From: Mycobacterium kansasii ATCC 12478
GTDB taxonomy: Bacteria; Actinomycetota; Actinomycetes; Mycobacteriales; Mycobacteriaceae
DNA length: 64,000 bases
NCBI RefSeq assembly: GCF_000157895.3
Contig: NC_022663.1
Location: forward strand, 4,216,001 to 4,280,000
Direction of reading: 5' to 3'
The notes under the pieces were generated by a model, which made no database searches, was not told the origin of the DNA, and worked only from the letters and a program-made list of their open reading frames with translations. The position numbers and the translations under genes were made by a program. Shown here in pieces: positions 27,514 through 35,684 of the stretch (position 1 is the first letter of the stretch; each line of letters begins with the position of its first letter).

Positions 27514-28230
27514 GTGACTACCTTCGACGGTGACACGTCCGCGGGTGAGGCGGTGGACCTGCAAGAGGCCACTACCGCCCAGGAAGTAGAAGCCCCCGCT
27601 GAAGAGGTCGACCCGGCCGCTGCGCTCAAGGCGGAACTGCGCAGCAAGCCCGGCGACTGGTACGTCATCCACTCCTACGCGGGTTACGAGAACAAGGTCA
27701 AAGCCAACCTGGAAACCCGGGTGCAGAACCTTGACGTCGGTGACTACATCTTCCAGGTGGAGGTGCCCACCGAAGAGGTCACCGAGATCAAGAACGGCCA
27801 ACGCAAGCAGGTCAACCGCAAGGTGCTGCCCGGCTACATCCTGGTGCGCATGGACCTGACCGACGACTCCTGGGCAGCGGTGCGCAACACACCCGGGGTC
27901 ACCGGGTTCGTCGGGGCAACCTCGCGCCCATCGGCGCTCTCCCTCGACGACGTGGTGAAGTTCCTGCTGCCCCGGGGAGCGGCGAAGAAGGCAGCGAAGG
28001 GTGCGGCCAGCACCGCCGCCGTCGCCGAAGCGGGCGGGCTGGAACGTCCCGTTGTCGAGGTCGACTACGAGGTGGGCGAATCGGTCACCGTCATGGACGG
28101 GCCGTTCGCCACATTGCCGGCCACCATCAGCGAAGTCAATGCCGAACAGCAGAAGCTCAAGGTGCTGGTCTCGATCTTCGGCCGCGAGACACCGGTGGAA
28201 CTGACTTTCAGCCAGGTCTCCAAGATCTAG
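27514..28230 (+). CDS. nusG: Transcription termination/antitermination protein NusG
   Basis: RNA polymerase-associated factor coupling transcription with translation and modulating pausing. The 238 residues comprise an acidic mycobacterial N-terminal extension (about 1-50), the NGN domain (WYVIHSYAGYENKVKANLET to RNTPGVTGFVG), an Ala/Lys-rich linker and the KOW domain (VGESVTVMDGPFATLPATI). GTG 27514. The order secE-nusG-rplK-rplA is the conserved bacterial one. Confidence 0.97.
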   Translation: MTTFDGDTSAGEAVDLQEATTAQEVEAPAEEVDPAAALKAELRSKPGDWYVIHSYAGYENKVKANLETRVQNLDVGDYIFQVEVPTEEVTEIKNGQRKQVNRKVLPGYILVRMDLTDDSWAAVRNTPGVTGFVGATSRPSALSLDDVVKFLLPRGAAKKAAKGAASTAAVAEAGGLERPVVEVDYEVGESVTVMDGPFATLPATISEVNAEQQKLKVLVSIFGRETPVELTFSQVSKI

Positions 28231-28311
28231 CCGGCCCACCCCGGTCGAGAGCCGGGCAGTCAAGCTCAGCGCATCAACCAGGTTTAACCAGGAAGGAACA
28301 ATCGAGTCGCC

Positions 28312-28743
28312 ATGCCCCCGAAGAAGAAGAAGGTCGCCGGGCTGATCAAGCTGCAAATCGTGGCGGGTCAGGCCAACCCTGCGCCGCCGGTTGGTCCCGC
28401 GCTCGGTCAGCACGGCGTCAACATCATGGAGTTCTGCAAGGCGTACAACGCGGCGACGGAGAGCCAGCGCGGTCAGGTCATCCCGGTGGAGATCACGGTC
28501 TACGAGGACCGCAGCTTCACCTTCGCGCTGAAAACTCCGCCCGCCGCCAAGCTGCTGCTCAAGGCCGCAGGTGTGGCCAAGGGTTCAGCCGAGCCGCACA
28601 AGACCAAGGTTGCCAAGGTCAGCTGGGACCAGGTCCGCGAGATCGCCGAGACCAAGAAGACCGATCTCAACGCCAACGACATCGACGCCGCGGCCAAGAT
28701 CATCGCCGGCACCGCCCGGTCGATGGGCATCACCGTTGAATAG
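28312..28743 (+). CDS. rplK: 50S ribosomal protein L11
   Basis: The 143-residue L11 of the GTPase-associated centre. N-terminal domain LIKLQIVAGQANPAPPVGPA with the proline-rich flexible element, and the rRNA-binding C-terminal domain with TKKTDLNANDIDAAAKIIAGTARSMGI. ATG 28312 follows a GGAAGGA Shine-Dalgarno. Substrate of PrmA methylation and needed for RelA-type stringent signalling in the family. Forms an operon with rplA. Confidence 0.98.
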   Translation: MPPKKKKVAGLIKLQIVAGQANPAPPVGPALGQHGVNIMEFCKAYNAATESQRGQVIPVEITVYEDRSFTFALKTPPAAKLLLKAAGVAKGSAEPHKTKVAKVSWDQVREIAETKKTDLNANDIDAAAKIIAGTARSMGITVE

Positions 28744-28852
28744 GCCAGAATAGCCTCGAATAGGCCTGCATAGGCCGGGATCAAACCCCTGTGGGAGGGC
28801 TCGCTTCGGCCCGTTTGGAAACCACGACCCAACACCAGATTGGATATCGGAT

Positions 28853-29560
28853 ATGAGCAAGACCAGCAAGGCATACCGCGCCGCCGCCGAGAAGGTGGAT
28901 CGCAGCAAGCTCTATACGCCGCTGGAGGCGGCCAAGCTCGCCAAGGAGACGTCGTCGACCAAGCAGGATGCGACCGTAGAGGTGGCGATTCGGCTCGGGG
29001 TGGACCCGCGCAAGGCTGATCAGATGGTCCGCGGCACCGTCAACCTGCCCCACGGCACCGGTAAGACCGCCCGGGTCGCGGTGTTCGCGGTAGGGGAAAA
29101 GGCCGATGCTGCCGTCGCCGCCGGAGCCGATGTTGTCGGCAGTGACGACCTGATCGAGAAGATTCAGGGCGGGTTCTTGGACTTCGACGCCGCGATCGCG
29201 ACGCCCGACCAGATGGCCAAGGTCGGTCGCATCGCCCGGGTGCTGGGCCCGCGCGGCCTGATGCCCAACCCCAAGACCGGCACCGTCACGCCCGACGTCG
29301 CCAAGGCCGTCGCCGACATCAAGGGCGGCAAAATCAACTTCCGGGTGGACAAGCAAGCCAACCTGCACTTCGTCATCGGCAAGGCGTCGTTCGACGAGAA
29401 GCGGCTGGCCGAGAACTACGGCGCCGCCCTCGACGAGGTGCTGCGGCTCAAGCCGTCGGCATCGAAGGGCCGCTACCTGAAGAAGATCACCGTGTCGACG
29501 ACGACGGGCCCCGGCATTCCGGTCGACCCGTCCATCACCCGCAACTTCGCGGAGGCCTGA
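28853..29560 (+). CDS. rplA: 50S ribosomal protein L1
   Basis: L1-stalk protein of 235 residues. Signature GPRGLMPNPKTGTV (about residues 132-145) and KGGKINFRVDKQANLHFVIG confirm it. In many bacteria L1 represses the L11-L1 operon by binding its own leader; the 81-base region before rplK is the place to look for that. The stop at 29560 is followed within 8 bases by a palindromic repeat that may act as the operon's terminator or stabiliser. Confidence 0.98.
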   Translation: MSKTSKAYRAAAEKVDRSKLYTPLEAAKLAKETSSTKQDATVEVAIRLGVDPRKADQMVRGTVNLPHGTGKTARVAVFAVGEKADAAVAAGADVVGSDDLIEKIQGGFLDFDAAIATPDQMAKVGRIARVLGPRGLMPNPKTGTVTPDVAKAVADIKGGKINFRVDKQANLHFVIGKASFDEKRLAENYGAALDEVLRLKPSASKGRYLKKITVSTTTGPGIPVDPSITRNFAEA

Positions 29561-29568
29561 TTTCTCCC

Positions 29569-29630
29569 GGCGAGCAGACGCGGAATCGCACAACAATCGC
29601 TGGGGCGATGCGATTCTATGTCTGTTGGCC
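29569..29630. repeat. Dispersed palindromic repeat, copy 1 (diverged)
   Basis: Left arm 29569-29591 begins GGCGAGCAGACGCGGAATCG; right arm 29608-29630 is its approximate inverse (ATGCGATTCTATGTCTGTTG and on), with several mismatches and a 16-base loop. The same element recurs nearly perfect at 57895-57956. Lies immediately after rplA, between it and the convergent sigma-factor gene, so it may double as a terminator. Confidence 0.7.
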
Positions 29631-29660
29631 GGGCGAGGCCCGGCGAAAACCGCTGGTGGA

Positions 29661-30878
29661 TTATCCGCCGCACTCGGCGATGCGGCGCCGCAGGAATGCC
29701 CGGCCCGGCTCGGAACCGTTGGCGTCCAACGCCTTTCGATACCAGGTGACGGCTTCGGTTCGGCGTCCGGCGCGGCGCAGCAGATCTGCACGCACCGAAG
29801 CGACCAGGTTCGAACGGGCCAGTCGCGGATCATGGGCCACTTTCTCCAGCGCCGCCAAACCGGCGCCGGGGCCGTCGCGGAAACCAACCGCCAGCGCTCG
29901 GTTGGCCAGCACCACCGGAGAGTCGGTCAGCTGCAGTAGCCGGTCGTAGGCCGCGCAGATCGCGGTCCAGTCGGTCTGCTCCCACGATGGTGCCGTTGCA
30001 TGCAATGCCGCGATGACCGCCTGCGGCAGGTACGGTCCGGTCGATCCCCGGGCCTGCCGAAGCCGATCCAGGCCGCGGGTGATGCGACCGCGGTCCCAGC
30101 ACTGACGGTCCTGTTCCTCCAGCGGCACCAGCGCCCCGGAGTCGTCCACCCGGGTCGTTCGTCGTGAATCATGCAGCAGCACCAGGGCTGCCAGCGCGTG
30201 TGCGTCCAGTTCGTCGGGCATCAGCGCACACAGCTCTCCGGCCAGCCGAATTCCCTCGTCGCACAGTTCATCACGAATCGCCGACGGACCTGCCGTGGAC
30301 CAATAGCCCTCGGTGAACACCGAGTAGATGCAGCCGAGCACATGCGGAGTCCGCTCGGCCAGCAGCTCGGCGGGCGGCACCCGCAGCGGGATATTGGCCC
30401 GGCGAATCTTGTTCTTGGCGCGGGTGATTCGCTGACCGACCGCCGTCTCGGTCTGCAGCAGCGCGCGGGCGATCTCGGCGACGGTCAGCCCGGACACCAA
30501 CCGCAGTGTGAGCGCCAGCTGCGACTGCCGGTCCAATGCCGGGTGGGCGCAGGTGAACATCATCCGTAGCTCGTCGTCGCGAACCGGATGTGGGTCGGTG
30601 CCCTCGGTACGTGCCCGAATCTCGTCTATCACGGCCGCCATTTCCTTTCCAGGGCGCGCAGATTCGCGGCGAAGGCGGTCCCGGACGCGGTTGCGGGCGA
30701 CCGTTACCAGCCACCCCCCTGGGCGATCCGGCAGTCCGTCACGCGGCCAGACGCGAAGCGCTTCCGCGCAGGCCTCCTGGACGGCGTCCTCGGCAATGGT
30801 GAGGTCGCCGGACCACCGGGCGATCGCGGCGACGGCCGGACCCCATTCGCGACGGAAGACACCGTCCAGGTTGACCAT
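29661..30878 (-). CDS. ECF sigma factor with C-terminal DUF6596/TPR-like extension (ECF42 type)
   Basis: RNA polymerase sigma factor of about 405 residues, far longer than ordinary ECF factors. Region 2 (GVFRREWGPAVAAIARWSGD, then AEDAVQEACAEALRVW) and region 4 (LRLVSGLTVAEIARALLQTE, then VGQRITRAKNKIRRA) occupy about residues 1-175. The remaining 230 residues form a helical domain (VLGCIYSVFTEGYWSTAG onward; DRLLQLTDSPVVLANRALAV) characteristic of the ECF42 group, needed for activity in studied members. No anti-sigma gene is adjacent; its partner is the DGPF/YCII gene 10 bases upstream. ATG 30878 chosen over GTG 30905, which would overlap the YCII gene. Inserted between rplA and mmaA4, adjacent in M. 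tuberculosis. Confidence 0.88.
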   Translation of the reverse strand: MVNLDGVFRREWGPAVAAIARWSGDLTIAEDAVQEACAEALRVWPRDGLPDRPGGWLVTVARNRVRDRLRRESARPGKEMAAVIDEIRARTEGTDPHPVRDDELRMMFTCAHPALDRQSQLALTLRLVSGLTVAEIARALLQTETAVGQRITRAKNKIRRANIPLRVPPAELLAERTPHVLGCIYSVFTEGYWSTAGPSAIRDELCDEGIRLAGELCALMPDELDAHALAALVLLHDSRRTTRVDDSGALVPLEEQDRQCWDRGRITRGLDRLRQARGSTGPYLPQAVIAALHATAPSWEQTDWTAICAAYDRLLQLTDSPVVLANRALAVGFRDGPGAGLAALEKVAHDPRLARSNLVASVRADLLRRAGRRTEAVTWYRKALDANGSEPGRAFLRRRIAECGG

Positions 30879-30888
30879 CGGCAGGTCG

Positions 30889-31584
30889 CTACAGCCCGGA
30901 TACACCGGCCTGCTGACGTAGCTGAACGGCGGAGGCAGGGATCATCGACGCGAGCTTGACGGCCTCGTCGCGGTCGGCCGCGCTGAGCACATAGAAGCCG
31001 TTGGCCACTTCGCTAGCCTCGGCATACGGCCCGTCGGTGATGACGACCTCGCCGTCGCGCACTCGAACCGTCGTCGCGGTGGACGGTTCATGCAGGGCGG
31101 CTCCGCCGGTGATGTGATCGCCGGCCGCGGCCATGAACTCCTGGTGTGGCGCGGCCAACGCCTGCCACTCGGGGGTTCCCGGCGCGACCGCGTTCGATGG
31201 CGGTTCCAGCAGCAGGGCCAGCCACTGGCTGCCTTCCCGCCGACTCGGTTCGAAGGTCCCGAACATCGGCCAGACCTCCACCGCGCCGTGCTTGGCGGCG
31301 GGAATGCCGCGTGCGAAACCCAGCGCCTCATCAAGGTTTTCGGCTTCGAACACGTAATAGCCGCCGGCCACTTCCGCGTTCTCGGCGAATGGGCCGTCGG
31401 TGACGACCGGCGCGTCTGGCCCGCCGGCGATGCGCACGCCGGTCGCCGCCGGGAGCAGCGCGTCGCCGCCGCGGATCGCCGAAGCCACCTCGGCGTGAAA
31501 GGCCTCATAGGCCGCCATCTCGCTGGCCCGCTCGTCGGGCGTGCGGTCGCGCTCTTGGCTGATCAATAGGGCGAAGTACTGCAT
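30889..31584 (-). CDS. Tandem YCII (DGPF)-domain protein
   Basis: The 231-residue protein made of two YCII-related domains in series. Each has a DGPF/DGPY signature: TDGPFAENAEVAGGYYVFEA (about residues 73-92) and TDGPYAEASEVANGFYVLSA (about 185-204). The YCII fold is a ferredoxin-like barrel with a His-Asp pair; most DGPF proteins are single-domain, so this is an internal duplication. ATG 31584 has GAGG 8 bases upstream. It is the typical neighbour of ECF42 sigma factors and is probably in the same operon and regulon. Biochemical role unknown. Confidence 0.85.
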   Translation of the reverse strand: MQYFALLISQERDRTPDERASEMAAYEAFHAEVASAIRGGDALLPAATGVRIAGGPDAPVVTDGPFAENAEVAGGYYVFEAENLDEALGFARGIPAAKHGAVEVWPMFGTFEPSRREGSQWLALLLEPPSNAVAPGTPEWQALAAPHQEFMAAAGDHITGGAALHEPSTATTVRVRDGEVVITDGPYAEASEVANGFYVLSAADRDEAVKLASMIPASAVQLRQQAGVSGL

Positions 31585-31671
31585 CGTGGTCACCTCATCC
31601 GGCAGTGAGCGAAGCCCTGTGCTCCACTCTCTACCTGTTAGACGAACCGCGCAGCCCTAATCCGACACCAA

Positions 31672-32571
31672 CTAGGCGGCGACGGCGCCCGGCTTGAGGT
31701 AGGTGACCAGGCTGCAGTCGAGCATCTCGTCGGTGAAGTAGTGCTCGCAACCGCGCAGGTACTTCATGTACCGGTTGTACACCTCTTCGGAGGTGACCTC
31801 GATGGCCTTCTCCCGATTCGACTCCAGCGTGTCACCCCAGATCCGCAACGTCTTGATGTAATGCGGGCGCAGCGAAAGGGGTTCGGGGACGGTGAAACCC
31901 GCCTTCTCGCCGTGTTCGACCATCATCCCGGTCGACGGCAGCCGACCGCCGGGAAAGATCTCGGTGATGATGAACTTGATGAAGCGCGCCGTCTCGAAGC
32001 TCAGCTTCTTGCCGCGGGCGGCCATGTCGAAGGGGTGGTAGCCGACGCTGCTTTGCACGGTCATCCGGCCGTCCTCGGGCATGATATCGAAACACCGTTT
32101 GAAGAAGTCGTCGTAGTTCTCGTGTCCGAAATGCTCGAAGGCCTCGATGGAGACGATCCGGTCGACGGGCTCGGTGAAGTCTTCCCAGCCTTGCAGCCGC
32201 ACCTGACGTGAGCGGTTGGTGTCCAGGGCGGCCAGCACCTGCTCACAGCGGGCGTGCTGGTTCTTGGACAGGGTCAGGCCGATGACGTTGACGTCGAAGC
32301 GCTCGACGGCCCGCCGCATCGTGGTACCCCAACCGCAGCCGATGTCGAGCAATGTCATACCCGGCTTGAGGTCCAACTTGTCCAGGTTGAGGTCGATCTT
32401 GGCGTACTGGGCTTCTTCGAGTGTCATGTCGTCACGCTCGAAGTAGGCGCAGCTGTAAGTCCGGGTCGGGTCTTGAAACAGGGCGAAGAAGTCATCGGAG
32501 ACGTCGTAGTGCGCCTGGATGTCTTCCGAGCGCGTCCGGGTCTTCGTCTGTGTCGGCGCCTTTTCAGCCAT
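31672..32571 (-). CDS. mmaA4: Hydroxymycolate synthase MmaA4 (SAM-dependent methyltransferase)
   Basis: Adds a methyl group and hydroxyl to the distal position of meromycolate chains, the first committed step to keto- and methoxymycolates. The 299-residue class I methyltransferase of the CmaA/CFA family has SAM motif I LLDIGCGWGTTMRR (about residues 70-83), YSCAYFERDDMTLEEAQ near residue 42, and the MmaA4-type C-terminus LRGCEHYFTDEMLDCSLVTY. ATG 32571 (MAEKAPTQTKTRTR) aligns with the M. tuberculosis start; an in-frame upstream extension from 32640 is not supported. First gene downstream of the sigma/YCII insertion on the same strand. Confidence 0.95.
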   Translation of the reverse strand: MAEKAPTQTKTRTRSEDIQAHYDVSDDFFALFQDPTRTYSCAYFERDDMTLEEAQYAKIDLNLDKLDLKPGMTLLDIGCGWGTTMRRAVERFDVNVIGLTLSKNQHARCEQVLAALDTNRSRQVRLQGWEDFTEPVDRIVSIEAFEHFGHENYDDFFKRCFDIMPEDGRMTVQSSVGYHPFDMAARGKKLSFETARFIKFIITEIFPGGRLPSTGMMVEHGEKAGFTVPEPLSLRPHYIKTLRIWGDTLESNREKAIEVTSEEVYNRYMKYLRGCEHYFTDEMLDCSLVTYLKPGAVAA

Positions 32572-32718
32572 TGTCGTCCTGTTCTCCTGGATAGTGATCA
32601 TTGCCCGAACGCACGCGAAACCTCGGTTTGACTTGTGCAACCGCCCGACGAACCCCCGAGGCGTTACTACCTATCGACGCGAGCGTGTGCACCCATAGCC
32701 CGTCTGTGGCACCAGAGT

Positions 32719-33600
32719 CTACTTGGCGAGTGTGAACTGGTTGCAGTCGATGTAGCCTATCCGGAATGCCTTGGCGCAGCCGGTCAGGTACTTCATGTAG
32801 CGCTCGTAGACCTCCTCGGACTGTATGGCGATCGCCTCGTCCTTGCGCGCCTGAAGCGCCTCCGCCCAAAAGTCCAGAGTCTTGGCGAAGTCCAGCTGCA
32901 GCGACTGTCGGCGGGTCACCGTGAAACCGACCTTCTGCGCGTGCTCCTCGACGGTCTCGATCATCGGCAGCCGGCCGCCCGGGAAGATGTCGGTCACGAT
33001 GAACCTGATGAACTTGGCCATCTCCATGGTCAACGGTATGCCGCGTTCCATGACCTGCTTGACATGCAACCCGGTGATCGAGTGCAACAGCATCACGCCG
33101 TCGCCGGGCATGGCGTGGTAAGCGAACTTGAAGAAGTCGTCATAGCGGTGGAAGCCGAAGTGCTCCAGCGCTTCGATGACGACGATGCGGTCCACTGGTT
33201 CGGTGAACTCGGCCCAGTCCTGCAGCAGCACCCGACGCGAGCGGCTGCTGTCGACCTCGTCGAGCACCTGCTGGCAGTAGGCGTGCTGGTTTTTCGACAG
33301 GGTCAGCCCTACGACGTTGACGTCGTACTTCTCGACCGCGCGCTTGAGCACCGAGCCCCAGCCGCAACCGATGTCGAGCAGCGTCATCCCCGGCTGCAGT
33401 CCCAGCTTGTCCAGCGTCAGGTCGATCTTGGCGAGCTGCGCTTCGTGCAGGGTCATGTCGTCGCGTTCGAAATATGCGCAGCTGTAGGTGCGGGTGGGAT
33501 CGACGAACAGGGCGAAAAACTCGTTGGATAAGTCGTAATGCGCCTGGACGTCGTCCAGGTTAGACCGGGTGCTCGCGTCACCTGCTGTCTTACCAGCCAT
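32719..33600 (-). CDS. mmaA3: Methoxymycolic acid synthase MmaA3
   Basis: O-methylates the hydroxymycolate made by MmaA4 to give methoxymycolates. 293 residues, equal to the M. tuberculosis protein. SAM motif LLDIGCGWGSVLKR; SITGLHVKQVMERGIPLTME and TGCAKAFRIGYIDCNQFTL are MmaA3/MmaA2-type signatures. Gly98 (NVVGLT) is present; an Asp there is the known inactivating change in many BCG strains, so the enzyme looks functional. Separated by 147 bases from mmaA4 and 137 from mmaA2. Confidence 0.92.
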   Translation of the reverse strand: MAGKTAGDASTRSNLDDVQAHYDLSNEFFALFVDPTRTYSCAYFERDDMTLHEAQLAKIDLTLDKLGLQPGMTLLDIGCGWGSVLKRAVEKYDVNVVGLTLSKNQHAYCQQVLDEVDSSRSRRVLLQDWAEFTEPVDRIVVIEALEHFGFHRYDDFFKFAYHAMPGDGVMLLHSITGLHVKQVMERGIPLTMEMAKFIRFIVTDIFPGGRLPMIETVEEHAQKVGFTVTRRQSLQLDFAKTLDFWAEALQARKDEAIAIQSEEVYERYMKYLTGCAKAFRIGYIDCNQFTLAK

Positions 33601-33737
33601 ATGTCCTCCAAGAACAGATGAGCACCTTCACAGGGTGATCATCCACGGCACCCTACACCGGGTAGGGCGCAACCATCGCATTGAAAGTCGCTGAGAGGCC
33701 GGTTTTTCCAGACCGGGACCTGCGATGGTCGCAGTCA

Positions 33738-34601
33738 CTACTTCTCCAGGGTGAACTGGTTGACGTCGATATAGCCGATGCGGAACGCATTGGCGCAGCC
33801 GGTCAGGTACTTCATGTAGCGCTCGTAGACCTCTTCGGACTGGATCGCGATGGCCTCGTCCTGGTGCGCCTCCAGCGCCTCGGCCCACAGGTCCAGGGTC
33901 CGCGCGTAGTGGGGCTGCAGCGACTGCCGCCGAGTCAGGGTGAAGCCGGCCTTACCCGCGTGCTCCTCGACTTTCTCGATCGACGGCAACCGGCCACCGG
34001 GGAAGATCTCGGTCACGATGAACTTGATGAATCGCGCCATCTCGAAGGTCATCGGCATGCCGCGCTCGACGATCTGCGGTCCGGTCAGCCCGGTAATGGT
34101 GTGCAACAGCATCACGCCGTCGGCGGGCAGGACCCGGTGTGCCATGGCGAAGAAGTCGTCGTAGCGGTCGTGGCCGAAGTGCTCGAAGGCGCCGATGGAC
34201 ACGATCCGGTCGACGGGCTCGTCGAACTGTTCCCAGCCTTTCAGTAACACCGTCCTGGTGCGCGGGGTGTCGAGCTCGTCGAAGCTCTTCTGCACGTGGG
34301 CGGCCTGGTTTTTCGACAAGGTCAGGCCGATGACGTTGACGTCATACTTCTCGATGGCCCGGCGCATGGTGGCGCCCCAGCCGCAGCCGACGTCGAGCAG
34401 CGTCATGCCCGGCTGCAGGCCCAGCTTGCCCAGCGCCAGGTCGATCTTGGCGATCTGGGCCTCTTCCAGGGTCATGTCGTCGCGCTCGAAGTAGGCGCAG
34501 CTGTAGGTCTGGGTCGGGTCCAGAAACAGCCGGAAGAACTCGTCGGACAAGTCGTAATGCGCCTGCACGTCGTCGAAATGCGGCGTCAGTTGTTCAGCCA
34601 T
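33738..34601 (-). CDS. mmaA2: Cyclopropane mycolic acid synthase MmaA2
   Basis: Forms the distal cis-cyclopropane of alpha-mycolates and contributes to that of methoxymycolates. 287 residues, the family length. SAM motif LLDVGCGWGATMRR; SITG-equivalent HTITGLTGPQIVERGMPMTF; C-terminus TGCANAFRIGYIDVNQFTL. The N-terminus MAEQLTPHFDDVQAHYDLSD fixes ATG 34601. Close to CmaA1/CmaA2 paralogues, but position between mmaA3 and mmaA1 supports the name. Confidence 0.93.
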   Translation of the reverse strand: MAEQLTPHFDDVQAHYDLSDEFFRLFLDPTQTYSCAYFERDDMTLEEAQIAKIDLALGKLGLQPGMTLLDVGCGWGATMRRAIEKYDVNVIGLTLSKNQAAHVQKSFDELDTPRTRTVLLKGWEQFDEPVDRIVSIGAFEHFGHDRYDDFFAMAHRVLPADGVMLLHTITGLTGPQIVERGMPMTFEMARFIKFIVTEIFPGGRLPSIEKVEEHAGKAGFTLTRRQSLQPHYARTLDLWAEALEAHQDEAIAIQSEEVYERYMKYLTGCANAFRIGYIDVNQFTLEK

Positions 34602-34756
34602 GACCTTATGAATGCCTTTCCGGGCCAGGATCGGCCCTACGGTGCTCGCCTAAGGCGCACCGAAGCGCTCCCCCAAGTGCTCGGGAAATGTTATCCGATG
34701 CAGCGCCGCAGCACTAAATCACGACCGAATCTGCGCAGGCCAGGGCGGGTGCGGGG

Positions 34757-35617
34757 CTATTTCGCAAGAGTGAACTGGGCCACGTTGATCAAGCGGCGGC
34801 GGAACCGCTCGGCGCAGCCCGTCAGGTAGTGCATGAAGTTGTCGTAGACCGCTTCGGACTGGATCTCGATGGCACGCTCGCGCGCGCCGGCCAAGTTGGC
34901 GGCCCACATGTCCAGCGTCCGGGCGTAATGCTGTTGCATCAATTGGATCTGTTCGACGGAGAAACCCGCGGCCCGCGCGTTGTCGACAATGTCGGGTTCG
35001 GAAGGCAGTTCGCCGCCCGGGAAGATCGACTCGCGCAGGAACTTGAGGAATCGGATGTCGCTCATGGTGAGCGCGATGCCCTGTTCGTGCAGCCACCTGC
35101 GGTCATAGGTGAACAGACTGTGTAGCAACATCCGCCCGTCGTCGGGCAGGATCTCGTATGCGCGTTCGAAGAACGCGCCGTAGCGCTCCTTGTGAAAGGC
35201 GTCGAACGCCTCGAAGGAGACGATCCGGTCCACCTTCTCGTCGAACTCTTCCCAGCCCTGCAGGCGCGCCTCGGCCCGCCGCTGGGTGGGAATGGCGGCC
35301 AGCCGGTCTCGGCTGCGTTGACAGTGGTTCTTGCTCAGCGTCAGGCCGATGACGTTGACGTCATACTTCTCGACGGCCCGGACCAGCGCGCCGCCCCAGC
35401 CGCACCCGACGTCGAGCAGCGTCATCCCGGGCTCGAGGTGGAGCTTGTCCAAGGCCAGGTCGAGCTTGGCCAGCTGCGCCTCTTCGAGGGTCATGTCGTC
35501 GCGCTCGAAGTAGGCGCAGGTGTAGACCCACGTCGGGTCAAGGAACAGCCCGAAAAAGTCGTCCGAAATGTCGTACGCCGCTTGCGAGTCCTCGTAATAC
35601 GGTGTCAGCTCGGCCAA
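34757..35617 (-). CDS. mmaA1: Mycolic acid methyltransferase MmaA1 (trans-olefin/methyl branch)
   Basis: Converts the proximal cis double bond into a trans double bond with an allylic methyl branch in keto- and methoxymycolates. Starts at TTG 35617: AGGAGG lies 9 bases upstream, while an in-frame TTG at 35626 abuts the Shine-Dalgarno. The resulting 286 residues equal the M. tuberculosis length. SAM motif LLDVGCGWGGALVR; characteristic LFTYDRRWLHEQGIALTMSD and FLRESIFPGGELPSEPDI. Last of the four tandem methyltransferase paralogues. Confidence 0.95.
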   Translation of the reverse strand: MAELTPYYEDSQAAYDISDDFFGLFLDPTWVYTCAYFERDDMTLEEAQLAKLDLALDKLHLEPGMTLLDVGCGWGGALVRAVEKYDVNVIGLTLSKNHCQRSRDRLAAIPTQRRAEARLQGWEEFDEKVDRIVSFEAFDAFHKERYGAFFERAYEILPDDGRMLLHSLFTYDRRWLHEQGIALTMSDIRFLKFLRESIFPGGELPSEPDIVDNARAAGFSVEQIQLMQQHYARTLDMWAANLAGARERAIEIQSEAVYDNFMHYLTGCAERFRRRLINVAQFTLAK

Positions 35618-35684
35618 TTGAGACAACCTCCTTGTGCAACCCTACAATCCTCGTCACAACCTCGTCGCAACCTTCGTTCAAGCC

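Noticed and set aside
29569..29630. CRISPR-like repeat
   Set aside because: A single inverted repeat with one distant relative, no array of direct repeats with spacers.
31672..35617. Repeats between the four methyltransferase genes read as a duplication artefact
   Set aside because: The genes are diverged paralogues with distinct signatures matching mmaA4, A3, A2 and A1 in the known order.
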